From NCBI GenBank assembly GCA_024709165.1, contig JANJXF010000053.1, forward strand, positions 1 to 45,992: 45,992 bases of DNA. The letters are read 5' to 3'. This document shows positions 35,463-44,206 of the stretch, in pieces. A program made the position numbers and the translations under genes. Every line of letters begins with the position of its first letter. Position 1 is the first letter of the stretch. This DNA is from Thiobacillus sp. (GTDB lineage: Bacteria > Pseudomonadota > Gammaproteobacteria > Burkholderiales > Thiobacillaceae). The notes below the pieces were generated by a model. That model was not told the origin of the DNA. It did not search any database and was given only the letters and a program-made list of their open reading frames with translations.

Positions 35463-35990
35463 TCACAAATCGACGCCGAACTGGAGCTGCGTACCGAGTT
35501 TCTGCTGCTTCGCACCGGCCTTGTAGGCGTCGAGCGATTCCTTCTGTGCGCGTTCCAGCGCGGCTTCTTCTTCTTCCTTGGCCTTCAGCTCCGCCTGGTG
35601 GGCGCGTTCGATCTCGGCGGCGCGCTCGGTTGCTTCGCGGCGCGCTTTTTCCTGGGACGCGAGCAGCGCTTCGCGTTGTCGCGCTTCCTTGGTGGCGGCC
35701 AGTGCGGCACGATCCTTTTCGGCCTGCTGGCGTGCGCGCTCGGCTTCCTGCTTGCGCTCGGCGGCCTGACGGGCCGTCAGTGCCGCGCGCTCCTTGCGCA
35801 GATGCTCCAGTTTTTCCTGGATGTCTTTCTGCAGTTGCTGCCCGGTCTGGCGAATACGTTCTCCCGCCGCCTTCAGACCGTCGTCGGAGACGCTGGAGGC
35901 GTCACTCTCTTCCGCCCGGACACCATTGGCGGCCAACAGGAGAGCCGCCAGACAGCCGGCGACGAGGTATGGGGCGCGAATGACTTTCAT
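35463..35990 (-). CDS. Periplasmic coiled-coil protein upstream of fccAB
   Basis: A 175-residue exported protein: signal peptide residues 1-26 (ending ANGVRA), followed by a continuous charged helix from about 40 to 155 rich in Ala, Glu, Lys, Arg and Gln (ERKQEAERARQQAEKDRAAL, AEIERAHQAELKAKEEEE), predicted coiled coil similar to TolA-like stalks. The C-terminus KLGTQLQFGVDL is short. It ends 40 bases before fccA on the same strand, so it may be co-transcribed. Start ATG 35990 follows the signal-peptide logic; upstream frame codons are not supported. Function unknown. Confidence 0.75.
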   Translation of the reverse strand: MKVIRAPYLVAGCLAALLLAANGVRAEESDASSVSDDGLKAAGERIRQTGQQLQKDIQEKLEHLRKERAALTARQAAERKQEAERARQQAEKDRAALAATKEARQREALLASQEKARREATERAAEIERAHQAELKAKEEEEAALERAQKESLDAYKAGAKQQKLGTQLQFGVDL

Positions 35991-36272
35991 GGTGAATCCC
36001 TTTGGCGAGTGAACGCGAGGCAGCGCAGGCTGCTTCAGGTTCATCAGGCAAAACCCTTCCCAACATTGTGCCTATTACGGAGGGATTCACGACTTCTTTA
36101 GCCGAATCTTCGCGGGGATGCGCAGCGCCCCAGCACCGGGTATTTTCCCGGGGGAACCGCCAAGTCAAGCGCATACCGGGGAGTGGCTGGCGGGCCAAGG
36201 CAGGGCTGGGCTGGATGAGGGCGGCGTGGGGGCTCCGTCGAGGCACCATGCGCGGTGCCGCAGCACACCAAT
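35991..36272. other. Intergenic region between coiled-coil and DUF302 genes
   Basis: The 282 bases carry the presumed promoter of the coiled-coil/fccAB genes. An AT-richer piece at 36060-36110 (around TATTACGGAGGGATTCACGA) stands out from the GC-rich background. No gene, strong hairpin or repeat was recognised. Confidence 0.4.
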
Positions 36273-37001
36273 TCAGAGATCGCCGTTGGCGCCGGCGCGC
36301 ATGACGCTGTCCATCTTGTCGCGGATTTCGAGGCCGCCCTGGCGAAGTTCCGGCGTGATCCCCATCTGCTTGCCGGCGAGGTCGAGCCAGGTGACGTCCC
36401 AGTCGAGCATGAGCAGCCAGATGTTCTTGTCGGCATCTTCCATGACCGCGATGCGGCAAGGCAGGAAAACCACCATTTCGGGAATGACCTTCAGCAGTTC
36501 GCGGCCGATTGCGATGTCGCAGAAGCTGAACACTTCGACGCGCGGGGCGGTGGTGTCGCCGAGCACGGCCTGGAAATCCTTCCACATCAGGTTGCTGCCG
36601 ACGAACTTCAGGTTGACCTGGTTGGCGCGCAGCATCATGGATTCGACGACTTCGTCGAATTTCAGACCGGGCCTGGCCTTGTACTTGACGGCGAAGTAGT
36701 TCATCGCCTCGCGGGCGTCCATGCGCATCATGTTGGCCATCATCGGCATCGCCAGTTGCAGCCAGCGCTTCTTCTCCTCTGGTGCAAGGATGCGATTCAT
36801 CTGGTAGTCGCGGTATGGCGGCGGCATTGCCTGCTGCAGCAGCACCGGGCCGTAAGGGGTCGGGGTGAAGCCGATCCAGCCCTGTGCGGGGGCGGACTGC
36901 AAATAGGGATTGACGGGAACCGGGTCCGGTGCGGGGGGGGTGGCCGCGAAGGCGGGCACGCTCGCCAGTGTGGCAGCGGCATACAGGATACGGCGCATCA
37001 T
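36273..37001 (-). CDS. Exported DUF302 domain protein
   Basis: A 242-residue protein with a signal peptide (residues 1-19, ending SVPAFA). The C-terminal half is DUF302: PRVEVFSFCDIAIGRELLKV, FLPCRIAVMED and WLLMLDWDVTWLDL. DUF302 proteins occur near sulfur and haem electron-transfer genes; two Cys are kept here. AGGAG lies 6 bases before ATG 37001, and a second ATG follows directly. Single gene; no partner is coupled to it. Confidence 0.82.
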   Translation of the reverse strand: MMRRILYAAATLASVPAFAATPPAPDPVPVNPYLQSAPAQGWIGFTPTPYGPVLLQQAMPPPYRDYQMNRILAPEEKKRWLQLAMPMMANMMRMDAREAMNYFAVKYKARPGLKFDEVVESMMLRANQVNLKFVGSNLMWKDFQAVLGDTTAPRVEVFSFCDIAIGRELLKVIPEMVVFLPCRIAVMEDADKNIWLLMLDWDVTWLDLAGKQMGITPELRQGGLEIRDKMDSVMRAGANGDL

Positions 37002-37066
37002 GGAAGACTCCTGGCAGACGGCTGTGCTCATGCTACGCACGCAGATGGGCGGACGTCAATGCGTTG

Positions 37067-39616
37067 TCAGGCGCAGTCGCGCACGAGCCGTTCCAGCACG
37101 GCATGTTCCGTGGCGGCGGCGATGAAGTCGCCTGCACGTACCGCGGTTTCGATGCGTGCCGCGGCAGCCTGGATGTCGTGCGCCAGAACGCTGGCCGCCG
37201 CCCCCTTCAGGGCGTGCGCTTCCTTGCCGCAACGTTCGATGTCGCGCTGCGCGATGCCCAGCCGCAGGGTTTCGAGGCTCGCCTCGGTGGTCTGGCGGAA
37301 CACTGTTGCCAGTTCGTCGACCAGTTCCGGGTTGCCGGGGTAGCGTGTGCGCAGCGTGTCGCGGTCGAACAGCGCCTGCGGCAGGGTGCGCTCCGCAAGG
37401 CTTTGCATCGCGGCGGCGTCGCACACGCTCTCTGGCAGCCACTGCGCGAGCATGGCGGCAAGGGCGGTCTCGGTGTAGGGCTTGCTCAGATAATCGTTGG
37501 CACCGGCCGCCAGACAGGTCTCCCGGAAACCGCTGTCGGCGTTGGCGGTGACGGCGACGATGGGAATGCGTCCGGTGGCACCGGGCAGCGCACGAATGCG
37601 ACGGGTTGCTTCGAGACCGTCCATCTCGGGCATCTGCCAGTCCATCAGCACGAGATCGAAGCCGTTGTCCGCCAGTATCGCAAGCGCTTTGACGCCGCTG
37701 TCCGCCAGTGCGTGCTGAAGGCCCATTTCGCGCAACTGGTGGACGACCAGCTTCTGGTTGACCGGGTGGTCTTCCACGACCAGGACGCGACCGCGCAACT
37801 GAACGATGGCCGGTGCGGCGAGTTCCACCGGGGTGAGCGTGGTCGGTTTCAACAGCAGCATGAGGGTGAAGCGGCTACCCTGCCCAGGCGTGCTTTCTAC
37901 GAGAATGCGACCGCGCATCAAGGTGGCAAGTTCGCGGCTGACTACGAGGCCCAGACCGGTACCGCCATAACGGCGCGTCGTCGAGCTGTCGGCCTGGGTG
38001 AACGCCTGAAACAGGCGCTGCTGGGTTTCCGGGCTCATGCCGATGCCGGTGTCGGTGACACTGAAGCGGCAGCCGGTTTCACCGCGCAGCCTGTCGAACT
38101 GCACGCGCAGCTTGACTTCGCCGGTATGGGTGAACTTGATCGCGTTGTCGACCAGGTTCAACAGGATCTGGCGGATGCGGGTGGGATCCCCGAGCAGTAC
38201 CGCGGGAGTGTCCTTGGGCAAGGCCAGCTTCAGGATCAGATTTTTTTCCAGGGCGCGCGCCTGGAACAGCGCGACGACACTGCGCAGCAGCGCCTTCGGC
38301 GCGAAAGGAATTTCCTCGAGTGTGAGTTTCCCCGCTTCGATCTTGGAAAAATCAAGGATGTCGTTGATGATCGTAAGCAGACTTTCGGCGGAGCTTTTCA
38401 GCGTAGCGGCATAATCGCGCTGGCGGCCGTCGAGCGGGGTTTTCAGCAGCAGGTTGCTCATGCCGAGGATGCCGTGCATGGGCGTGCGGATTTCATGGCT
38501 GACGTTGGCGACGAATTCCGACTTGGCGCGTGCCATCTGTACCGCTGCGTCGCGCGCGGCTTCGCGTGCAGCCTCTGCGGCGTACCGTTCCGACACGTCG
38601 CGCATGATGGCCTGGATCACGGGCCTGCCCTCGAGCCGCATCGCGTGCAGGGCGATCTCGCTCGGGAAGGTGCTGCCGTCGACGCGGCGTGCCTGCCAAT
38701 CCATTGTCGCGTGTCCCGTTTCGCGCGCCTTGCCAATCGCCTCCATTGCGTGTTCCAGTGCGGGCTTGCCGCTGGACTGGGTGGGTGTGCCGAGCTGCGG
38801 AATCGGGCTGCGCAGGAACTCGGCCACGCTGTGCATGCGGAACAGCGACAGGGTGGCCGGGTTGCAGTCGGTAAAACCGTGGTCGTCGAGGATGACGACG
38901 GCGTCGGAGTTGGTTTCGAACAGGGTCTGGTATTTCTGCTTCTCGGTCTCGAGCTGGTGCGTTTGCGACAGGAGGCGGCGCGTCACCAGCACCGCGACGA
39001 TCGTGGCGAGGAACGCGGCGGAGATGCCCAGCACCAGCATCAGGTTGCGCGTCGCCTGGTAGGCGCTGAAGGTGTTGCCGAGGGCGACTTCGTTGGCCTC
39101 ACGCTGGAGACTGGTCATGCTGTCGAGCGCCTCGACCAGGCGGTCCTGCAAGGGGATCGCTTCGTCCTGCATGAGCGTGAGCGCCATGGGCGTGTCGTTT
39201 TCCACCGCGGCGTCGACGACCTTGAATGCAACCGGCTGGTTGAGCTGGGTGATGAGGTCGAGGTCCTGCATCACCAGGTGCTCCACCGGCGAATCGAGCA
39301 TTTCGAACAGCTGGTTGCGATCCTTGGCGTAACGCTCGCCCATTCCCAGAAAGCGCATGAACTGGTCGTCTTTTTCCCAGGGATCGATGGTGACGACGAT
39401 GGTGTGCATCAGCACGGCACGGTCGCGCAGAGTGTCGCGCATGCGCGAAGCGAGGCGGGCCTTGAGGTTGTTGACCGACACCACGCGCTCCAGCTCGGCG
39501 TTCAGATCGGCCATCTGTGTCACGCCCAGACCGATGACGGCGAGCAACAGGAGCATCGTTGCCGTGAAACCGAGGCCGACGTTGAACAGCAGGCCGCGTA
39601 GCGGAGAAGGCAGCAT
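37067..39616 (-). CDS. Hybrid sensor histidine kinase (PAS-HisKA-HATPase-REC-HPt)
   Basis: An 849-residue membrane kinase. Helices at about 12-34 and 207-230 enclose a helical periplasmic sensor (about 35-205) of the four-helix-bundle type. A PAS domain follows (about 245-350; FETNSDAVVILDDHG). The phosphoacceptor His is near 375 in NVSHEIRTPMHGILG. The HATPase has NLVDNAIKFTHTG and GTGLGLVVSREL, the receiver domain has the Asp near 657 in LVLMDWQMPEMDG, and an HPt domain (His near 800, AHALKGAAASV) ends the chain, so the full phosphorelay is in one protein. No response regulator gene is adjacent. The start is 9 bases from the fbpC-like stop, so it may be transcribed independently or receive read-through from the iron operon. 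Confidence 0.92.
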   Translation of the reverse strand: MLPSPLRGLLFNVGLGFTATMLLLLAVIGLGVTQMADLNAELERVVSVNNLKARLASRMRDTLRDRAVLMHTIVVTIDPWEKDDQFMRFLGMGERYAKDRNQLFEMLDSPVEHLVMQDLDLITQLNQPVAFKVVDAAVENDTPMALTLMQDEAIPLQDRLVEALDSMTSLQREANEVALGNTFSAYQATRNLMLVLGISAAFLATIVAVLVTRRLLSQTHQLETEKQKYQTLFETNSDAVVILDDHGFTDCNPATLSLFRMHSVAEFLRSPIPQLGTPTQSSGKPALEHAMEAIGKARETGHATMDWQARRVDGSTFPSEIALHAMRLEGRPVIQAIMRDVSERYAAEAAREAARDAAVQMARAKSEFVANVSHEIRTPMHGILGMSNLLLKTPLDGRQRDYAATLKSSAESLLTIINDILDFSKIEAGKLTLEEIPFAPKALLRSVVALFQARALEKNLILKLALPKDTPAVLLGDPTRIRQILLNLVDNAIKFTHTGEVKLRVQFDRLRGETGCRFSVTDTGIGMSPETQQRLFQAFTQADSSTTRRYGGTGLGLVVSRELATLMRGRILVESTPGQGSRFTLMLLLKPTTLTPVELAAPAIVQLRGRVLVVEDHPVNQKLVVHQLREMGLQHALADSGVKALAILADNGFDLVLMDWQMPEMDGLEATRRIRALPGATGRIPIVAVTANADSGFRETCLAAGANDYLSKPYTETALAAMLAQWLPESVCDAAAMQSLAERTLPQALFDRDTLRTRYPGNPELVDELATVFRQTTEASLETLRLGIAQRDIERCGKEAHALKGAAASVLAHDIQAAAARIETAVRAGDFIAAATEHAVLERLVRDCA

Positions 39617-39625
39617 CGGCGGCGG

Positions 39626-40693
39626 CTAGGAACGTGGAAAGGCGACGACGTGGTCGGCAGCGAGGCGAATGCCGATCTTTTCGCCGATGGCGTGGTCGTG
39701 GTGCGAGGGCACCAGCGACAGGGCGCGCTGGCCGCTGGGCAACCTCAGTGTGTAGAGAAAATCGGCTCCGCGGAAGGCCTTGTTCTCGACTTCGGCGAGC
39801 AGCAGGCTGTCGTCGTCGTGGATGATGTCGTCCGGGCGCAGCAGTACATCGACGGTGCAGTGGCGCATGCAGGCCGCGCAGCCGCCGGTGCCGCAGTCGA
39901 TGGGAATGTGGCCGTCGAGAACGCCGAGTTCGATTTCCACCTGATGGTCGTTGATGACCTCGCCGGGCAGCAGCGCCCCCTGGCCGACGAAGTCGGCGAC
40001 GAAACGGTTGGCTGGCTCGTGGTACAGGTTGTAGGGCGTGTCCCATTGCTGGATGCGGCCCTCGTGCATCACGCCGACCCAGTCGGCGAGCGCGAACGCC
40101 TCGTGCTGGTCATGGGTGACGATGAGCGCGGTGGTCGCTTCGCGGTGGAGGATGTCGCGCACTTCGAGGGAAAGCCGTTCGCGCAGCTCGACGTCGAGGT
40201 TGGAAAACGGCTCATCCATCAGGATGAGGCGCGGTCGCGGCGCCAGGGCGCGGGCCAGTGCGACCCGCTGCTGCTGGCCGCCGGAGAGCTGATGCGGGTA
40301 GTGCTGCGCCTGTCCGGCCAGGCCGACCAGTTCGAGCAGCTCCGTAACGCGGGTTTCGCGCGTTGGGCGCGGCGCATCGCGCAGCCCGAAGCCGACGTTG
40401 CCCGCAACCGTGAGATGCGGGAACAGTGCGTAATCCTGGAACACCATGCCGATGCGGCGTTTTTCCGCAGCCAGCATCCAGCCGGGGCGGCTGACGGTTT
40501 CGCCGCCGATGCGGATGCTGCCCGACTGGATTGGCTCGAAACCGGCGATACAGCGTAATGCCGTGGTCTTGCCGCAGCCGGACGGGCCGAGCAGGCAGCC
40601 GATCGCGCCTTCCGGCAGAGTGAAGGAGAGGTCGGCGATGATCTGCCGGCGGGCGTAGGCCTGCGAGACCGAATCGAGCACCAGCTCAGCCAT
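39626..40693 (-). CDS. fbpC: Fe(III) ABC transporter ATPase (FbpC-like) with four-Cys cluster
   Basis: A 355-residue ABC ATPase of the ferric-ion importer. Walker A is GPSGCGKTT (36-44), signature LSGGQQQR (136-143), Walker B LILMDEP (157-163), switch VTHDQ (192-196). The C-terminal regulatory (TOBE) part is present (VLLRPDDI). An insert CGTGGCAACMRHC (Cys267, Cys272, Cys275, Cys279) sits just before the TOBE strand and is not seen in the classic FbpC I recall. ATG 40693 overlaps the permease stop by 8 bases. Confidence 0.88.
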   Translation of the reverse strand: MAELVLDSVSQAYARRQIIADLSFTLPEGAIGCLLGPSGCGKTTALRCIAGFEPIQSGSIRIGGETVSRPGWMLAAEKRRIGMVFQDYALFPHLTVAGNVGFGLRDAPRPTRETRVTELLELVGLAGQAQHYPHQLSGGQQQRVALARALAPRPRLILMDEPFSNLDVELRERLSLEVRDILHREATTALIVTHDQHEAFALADWVGVMHEGRIQQWDTPYNLYHEPANRFVADFVGQGALLPGEVINDHQVEIELGVLDGHIPIDCGTGGCAACMRHCTVDVLLRPDDIIHDDDSLLLAEVENKAFRGADFLYTLRLPSGQRALSLVPSHHDHAIGEKIGIRLAADHVVAFPRS

Positions 40694-42356
40694 GAGTGTG
40701 CGTTCCGCGCCAGGTGAGAAGAATGATGGGAATGATACCGGCAACCACGATGGCGAGCGACGGCAGCGCGGCGCGCGTCCATTCGCCTTCCGATGTCATT
40801 TCGAACACGCGTACGGCCAGCGTGTCCCATCCGAACGGGCGGGTCATCAGGGTGATCGGCATTTCTTTCATGATGTCGACGAAGGCGAGCGTCGCCGCGG
40901 TGAACAGACTCGCGCGCAGCATGGGCAGATGCACGCGTGCGAGCAGTTCGCCGGTGCCGGCGCCAAGGCTGCGCGCGCCCTCGTCGATCGAGCGGGTGAT
41001 GCGATGCAGGCCGCTGTCGACGGGCCCGAAGCCCACCGCGAGGAAGCGTACCAGATAGGCCAGCAGCATCACCAGCAGCGTTCCCTTGAGGATGTCCGTG
41101 CCGTCGAAGCCGAACCAGGTCTGGCCGATGCCGATCACCCAGTTGTCGAGCGCGGCCACCGGAATGAACAAGCCGACCGCCAGCACCGCGCCGGGAAAGG
41201 CATAGCCGAGAGTGGCGACGCGCTGGGTCCACATCATCGCGGGGCCGGGACGCTGGCGTCCGGCGTAGGCGAGCAGCAGCGCGACCGCCACCACACCTGC
41301 CGCCCCCATGCCGGCCAGCAACAGGGAGTGCCAGGCGAATTCCCAGTAGCGTGTATCGAGATCCGTTGCGATGACCTCGCGCGCCCACAGCGCGAGCTGG
41401 ACGACCGGGATGACGAATGCCACCGCCAGCACCGTTCCCGCATACAGCAGGGCGAGCGCGGCAAATGGCGGGGCGAGGCGGATGCGGCGTGTCGCCGCGC
41501 TGCGGCCGACCGCCCCGTAGCGCATTTTCGCGCGCGAACGCTGCTCGAACACCACTGCGACCAGCACCAGCAGAATCAGGATGGAGGCGAGCTGCGCCGC
41601 GGCCGGCAGGGAGAACAGGCTGTACCAGGCTTTGTAGATGGCGGTGGTGAACGTGTCGTAGTTGAACACCGCCATGGTGCCGAAGTCGGCCAGCGTTTCC
41701 ATCAGCGCCAGCATCAGGCCGGCGGCGATCCATGGCCGCGCCATCGGCAGCGCCACCCGAAAGAACCCTCGCCACCGCGACAGGCCCAGCGACTGGGCCG
41801 CCTCCAGGGCGATCGCCCCTTGTGTGGCGAAGGCGTTTTTCGCGATCAGGTAGACGTAAGGATAGAGCGCCAGCGACATCACCAGGATCACGCCGCCGCG
41901 CGAGCGGATTTCCGGCAGGCCGGTCAGATTCCAGTTTGCGCGCAGCCAGGTTTGCAACGGACCGGTGAAATCGAGCAAGCCGATCGCCACGAAGGCGGTG
42001 ACGTAGGCCGGCAGCGCCAGCGGCAGCAACAATGCCCAGTCGAACAGGCGTCGACCGGGAAATTCGCACATCGCGGTCAGCCAGGCCAGCGACACGCCGA
42101 GCACGCTCACCCCAAGGCCGACACCGAGCACGAGCCAGAAGGTGTTGGCCAGGAGGTCGGGCAGCACGAATTCGGCGAGGTGGGCGAGGATCTCGCCTTC
42201 GATGTCGAGGAAGGCGGAGAAGGTCACCACTACCGGCACCAGCACTAGGGCAGCGATGGCAAGGGCGCTCAGCAGCCAGGCCCGGCGTCCGGCCCAAACA
42301 AAAGCGCCCCCGAGGGGCGCTTTTACGGGAGGATTGGGGTCAACGGTAGCCGGCAC
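40686..42356 (-). CDS. fbpB: Fe(III) ABC transporter permease (FbpB-like), fused double permease
   Basis: A permease of up to 556 residues with about 12 helices in two BPD-type halves, as in FbpB/SfuB; EAA-type loops are AAQSLGLSRWRGFFRVALPM and GARSLGAGTGELLARVHLPM. The full open frame starts at GTG 42356, overlapping the fbpA end by 17 bases; the first approximately 20 codons then run through a perfect hairpin (42300-42324), so the true start could lie downstream. No ATG exists there, and the first membrane helix (WLLSALAIAALVLVPVVV) begins about codon 28. Start confidence is low, function confidence high. Confidence 0.88.
   Translation of the reverse strand: MPATVDPNPPVKAPLGGAFVWAGRRAWLLSALAIAALVLVPVVVTFSAFLDIEGEILAHLAEFVLPDLLANTFWLVLGVGLGVSVLGVSLAWLTAMCEFPGRRLFDWALLLPLALPAYVTAFVAIGLLDFTGPLQTWLRANWNLTGLPEIRSRGGVILVMSLALYPYVYLIAKNAFATQGAIALEAAQSLGLSRWRGFFRVALPMARPWIAAGLMLALMETLADFGTMAVFNYDTFTTAIYKAWYSLFSLPAAAQLASILILLVLVAVVFEQRSRAKMRYGAVGRSAATRRIRLAPPFAALALLYAGTVLAVAFVIPVVQLALWAREVIATDLDTRYWEFAWHSLLLAGMGAAGVVAVALLLAYAGRQRPGPAMMWTQRVATLGYAFPGAVLAVGLFIPVAALDNWVIGIGQTWFGFDGTDILKGTLLVMLLAYLVRFLAVGFGPVDSGLHRITRSIDEGARSLGAGTGELLARVHLPMLRASLFTAATLAFVDIMKEMPITLMTRPFGWDTLAVRVFEMTSEGEWTRAALPSLAIVVAGIIPIILLTWRGTHTHG
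42297..42324 (-). terminator. Terminator-like hairpin at the fbpA-fbpB junction
   Basis: AAAAGCGCCCC (42300-42310) and GGGGCGCTTTT (42314-42324) form a perfect 11-bp stem with a 3-base loop. On the minus strand the T bases follow (TTTTGTTTGG). It begins 16 bases after the fbpA stop, inside the predicted 5' part of fbpB. Confidence 0.75.
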
Positions 42357-43347
42357 GGTCCATCAATTTTACGGCCTTCGTCTGCAGGCGGCCAGCCTCC
42401 TTCACGTTGACGAGATTCTGCCTGAAGCTGCCCCACGCGGCGACCTGCTTGTCCGGTGCGACGCGCGGATTGACCGGGTACTCCATGTTGACGTCGGCAA
42501 ACATGTTCTGTGCTTTCTCGGACGCCAGCCATTCGATGAGTTTTTGCGCACCCTCGGGATTGTGTGCGTGACGAGTGACGCCGGCACCGGAAATGTTCAC
42601 GTGCACGCCGGCCGTCGGGCCGCTCGCATTCTGGTTGGGCCAGAAGATTTCCAGCGGCAGATTGGGACTTTTTTGCATCAGACGGCCGAAGTAATAGGTA
42701 TTGACCAGCGTGACGTCGCACTGGCCGGCGGCGACCGCCTCCATCGCCTTCGTGTCGTCTGGAAATGGTGCCGTGGCGAGGTTGGCGACCCAGCCCCTGA
42801 CGATGTTTTCGGTTTTGTCCTCGCCGTAGGCGTGGATCATCATCGCCACCAGGCTCTGATTGTAGACCTTCTTCGAGGTGCGCAGGCAGAGGCGGTTCTT
42901 CCATTTCGGCTGCGCCAGGTCCTCGTAGGTCGTCAGCTCGCCCGGTTTCACGCGGTTGGGGTTGTACACCAGCGTGCGCGCGCGTACCGAGAGGCCGAAC
43001 CATTCGTTGTCCGGATCGCGCAAATGCGGCGGAATGGCGGTTTCGAGCGCCTTCGAATGCACCGGACGCAGGAGGCCTTCTTCCGCCGCCTGCCACAGGT
43101 TGCCTGCGTCGACCGTCAGCAGCATGTCCGCCGGCGTATTTTTGCCTTCCGCCTTCAGGCGCGCCATCAATGGACCTTCCTTGTCGGTGATGAACCGGAT
43201 GGAGGTGCCGGTTTCCCGGGTGTAGGCATCGAACAGCGGCTTGATCAACTGTTCGTTGCGCGCCGAGTAGACGACGACTTCCTGCGCCAGGGCGGGCAGG
43301 GCGGCAGCGGCGAGGGCGATTGCTGCGACGAAACGGGCGATTGACAT
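42340..43347 (-). CDS. fbpA: Fe(III) ABC transporter periplasmic binding protein
   Basis: A 335-residue ferric-ion binding protein. Signal peptide residues 1-21 (ending ALPALA), then VVVYSARNEQLIKPLFDAY, the standard opening of the FbpA/FutA family. The paired iron-binding tyrosines are Tyr218-Tyr219 in NTYYFGR. Length is normal. It is the first gene of the operon and the promoter in front overlaps a Fur-type box. Start ATG 43347. The downstream hairpin may keep its transcript more abundant than that of fbpBC. Confidence 0.95.
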   Translation of the reverse strand: MSIARFVAAIALAAAALPALAQEVVVYSARNEQLIKPLFDAYTRETGTSIRFITDKEGPLMARLKAEGKNTPADMLLTVDAGNLWQAAEEGLLRPVHSKALETAIPPHLRDPDNEWFGLSVRARTLVYNPNRVKPGELTTYEDLAQPKWKNRLCLRTSKKVYNQSLVAMMIHAYGEDKTENIVRGWVANLATAPFPDDTKAMEAVAAGQCDVTLVNTYYFGRLMQKSPNLPLEIFWPNQNASGPTAGVHVNISGAGVTRHAHNPEGAQKLIEWLASEKAQNMFADVNMEYPVNPRVAPDKQVAAWGSFRQNLVNVKEAGRLQTKAVKLMDRAGYR

Positions 43348-43379
43348 GACGGAAAACCCTGTGACTGGGAAAGGGGGCC

Positions 43380-43408
43380 AGTATATAACAAATGAGAATG
43401 GGTATCAA
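43380..43408 (-). promoter_or_regulatory. Strong sigma-70 promoter for fbpABC
   Basis: On the minus strand TTGATA (plus 43403-43408) and TATACT (plus 43380-43385) are 17 bases apart, matching the consensus at five of six positions each. This is 33 bases before the fbpA start and is overlapped by the Fur-type box. Confidence 0.75.
43393..43407. promoter_or_regulatory. Fur-type operator overlapping the fbpA promoter
   Basis: TGAGAAT-G-GGTATCA at 43393-43407 fits the 7-1-7 Fur inverted repeat TGATAAT-N-ATTATCA with three mismatches in 14. It lies over the -35 and spacer of the fbpA promoter, as expected for iron-dependent repression. Confidence 0.75.
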
Positions 43409-43558
43409 TCACGAACTCTGATCCCGGATCGCGCCGCCGACTCCGCGGCGGCCCATTGCCTTGCAAAAATGGCACTGAAAAAAGACAGGCCGCGATTCGA
43501 CCGCGCACGCGAACCCTCTGCCGGTGATGGCCCCGGGATCCAATGGAACTCACAGCGC
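43409..43558. other. Intergenic region upstream of fbpA and downstream of an exported protein
   Basis: 150 bases. A stem GCCGCC/GGCGGC near 43434-43454 has no T run. Nothing else was recognised. Confidence 0.4.
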
Positions 43559-44206
43559 TCATTCGCGGCGAAACTGGATCAGGGTGGTGAGTGCTCCCTC
43601 GAACAACGCTTCCAGCCGCACGGTGCCCGGGTGTTCCTCGATCGTGAGTCCGGGCTGTGAGGGGGGCGACACGTCGACCACGCTGATCAGGGCAGCCGGA
43701 TAGTCGACCTGCAGGCTTACGTGCATCGGGTAATAGCCATCGAGAAACTTGCGCAGGTAGGGGCCGTTCTGCAGCACGAAGAATCCCTCGCCGCGGTCGC
43801 GCAGTGCACGTGTTTCGGCGCCGAGGCACAGGCGCGCGTCGGGTGTGATCCCCGCCAGCTGCACACTTGCACCGTCTACCCAGGTGGACTCGATGTGTGT
43901 GGCCTCCAGCACGCGCAGGCTGCGAACGTGACCCTCGCGGAAGGTGATCTGGGCGCGCGGCACGGCGTCCAGGCGATCGTGACATTGCGTCAGCCGCACC
44001 CAGCCGTTTTCCAGGCTCGCGGCATCGATGCGGATGCGGTTCTGGTGATGGTGCGGCGCGCGCGTGGGCGGCGCGGTCAGGAAGTGCAGGGCGCCTTCGT
44101 TGACGCTGCCTGCGCTGGCAAATTCGGCGTCTGCCTCGGCGTGCGCGGGCGGCGCTGCCAGCAACGCGAGCAACAGTAAGCTAGTCCGCAGCCGCCATGG
44201 CGACAC
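43559..44206 (-). CDS. Exported protein of unknown function next to NlpC/P60
   Basis: A 215-residue product from GTG 44206: the resulting N-terminus has an ideal signal peptide (SPWRLRTSLLLLALLAAPPAHA, residues 2-23, in two parts: basic WRLR and a Leu-rich core) cleaved before EADAEF. ATG codons further upstream (44242, 44254) would bury this signal inside 12 or more extra residues, so they were rejected. The mature protein has RAPHHHQNRIRIDAASLENG, a single pair of Cys (LTQCHD, ARLCLGAE), and ends with EGALTTLIQFRRE; no family recognised. It overlaps the NlpC/P60 stop by 26 bases, so is probably translated from the same transcript. Confidence 0.7.
   Translation of the reverse strand: MSPWRLRTSLLLLALLAAPPAHAEADAEFASAGSVNEGALHFLTAPPTRAPHHHQNRIRIDAASLENGWVRLTQCHDRLDAVPRAQITFREGHVRSLRVLEATHIESTWVDGASVQLAGITPDARLCLGAETRALRDRGEGFFVLQNGPYLRKFLDGYYPMHVSLQVDYPAALISVVDVSPPSQPGLTIEEHPGTVRLEALFEGALTTLIQFRRE

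Noticed and set aside
43434-43454. Stem GCCGCC/GGCGGC as terminator between the exported protein gene and fbpA
   Set aside because: It has no T run and lies at an unsuitable distance from the stop; probably chance in GC-rich DNA.
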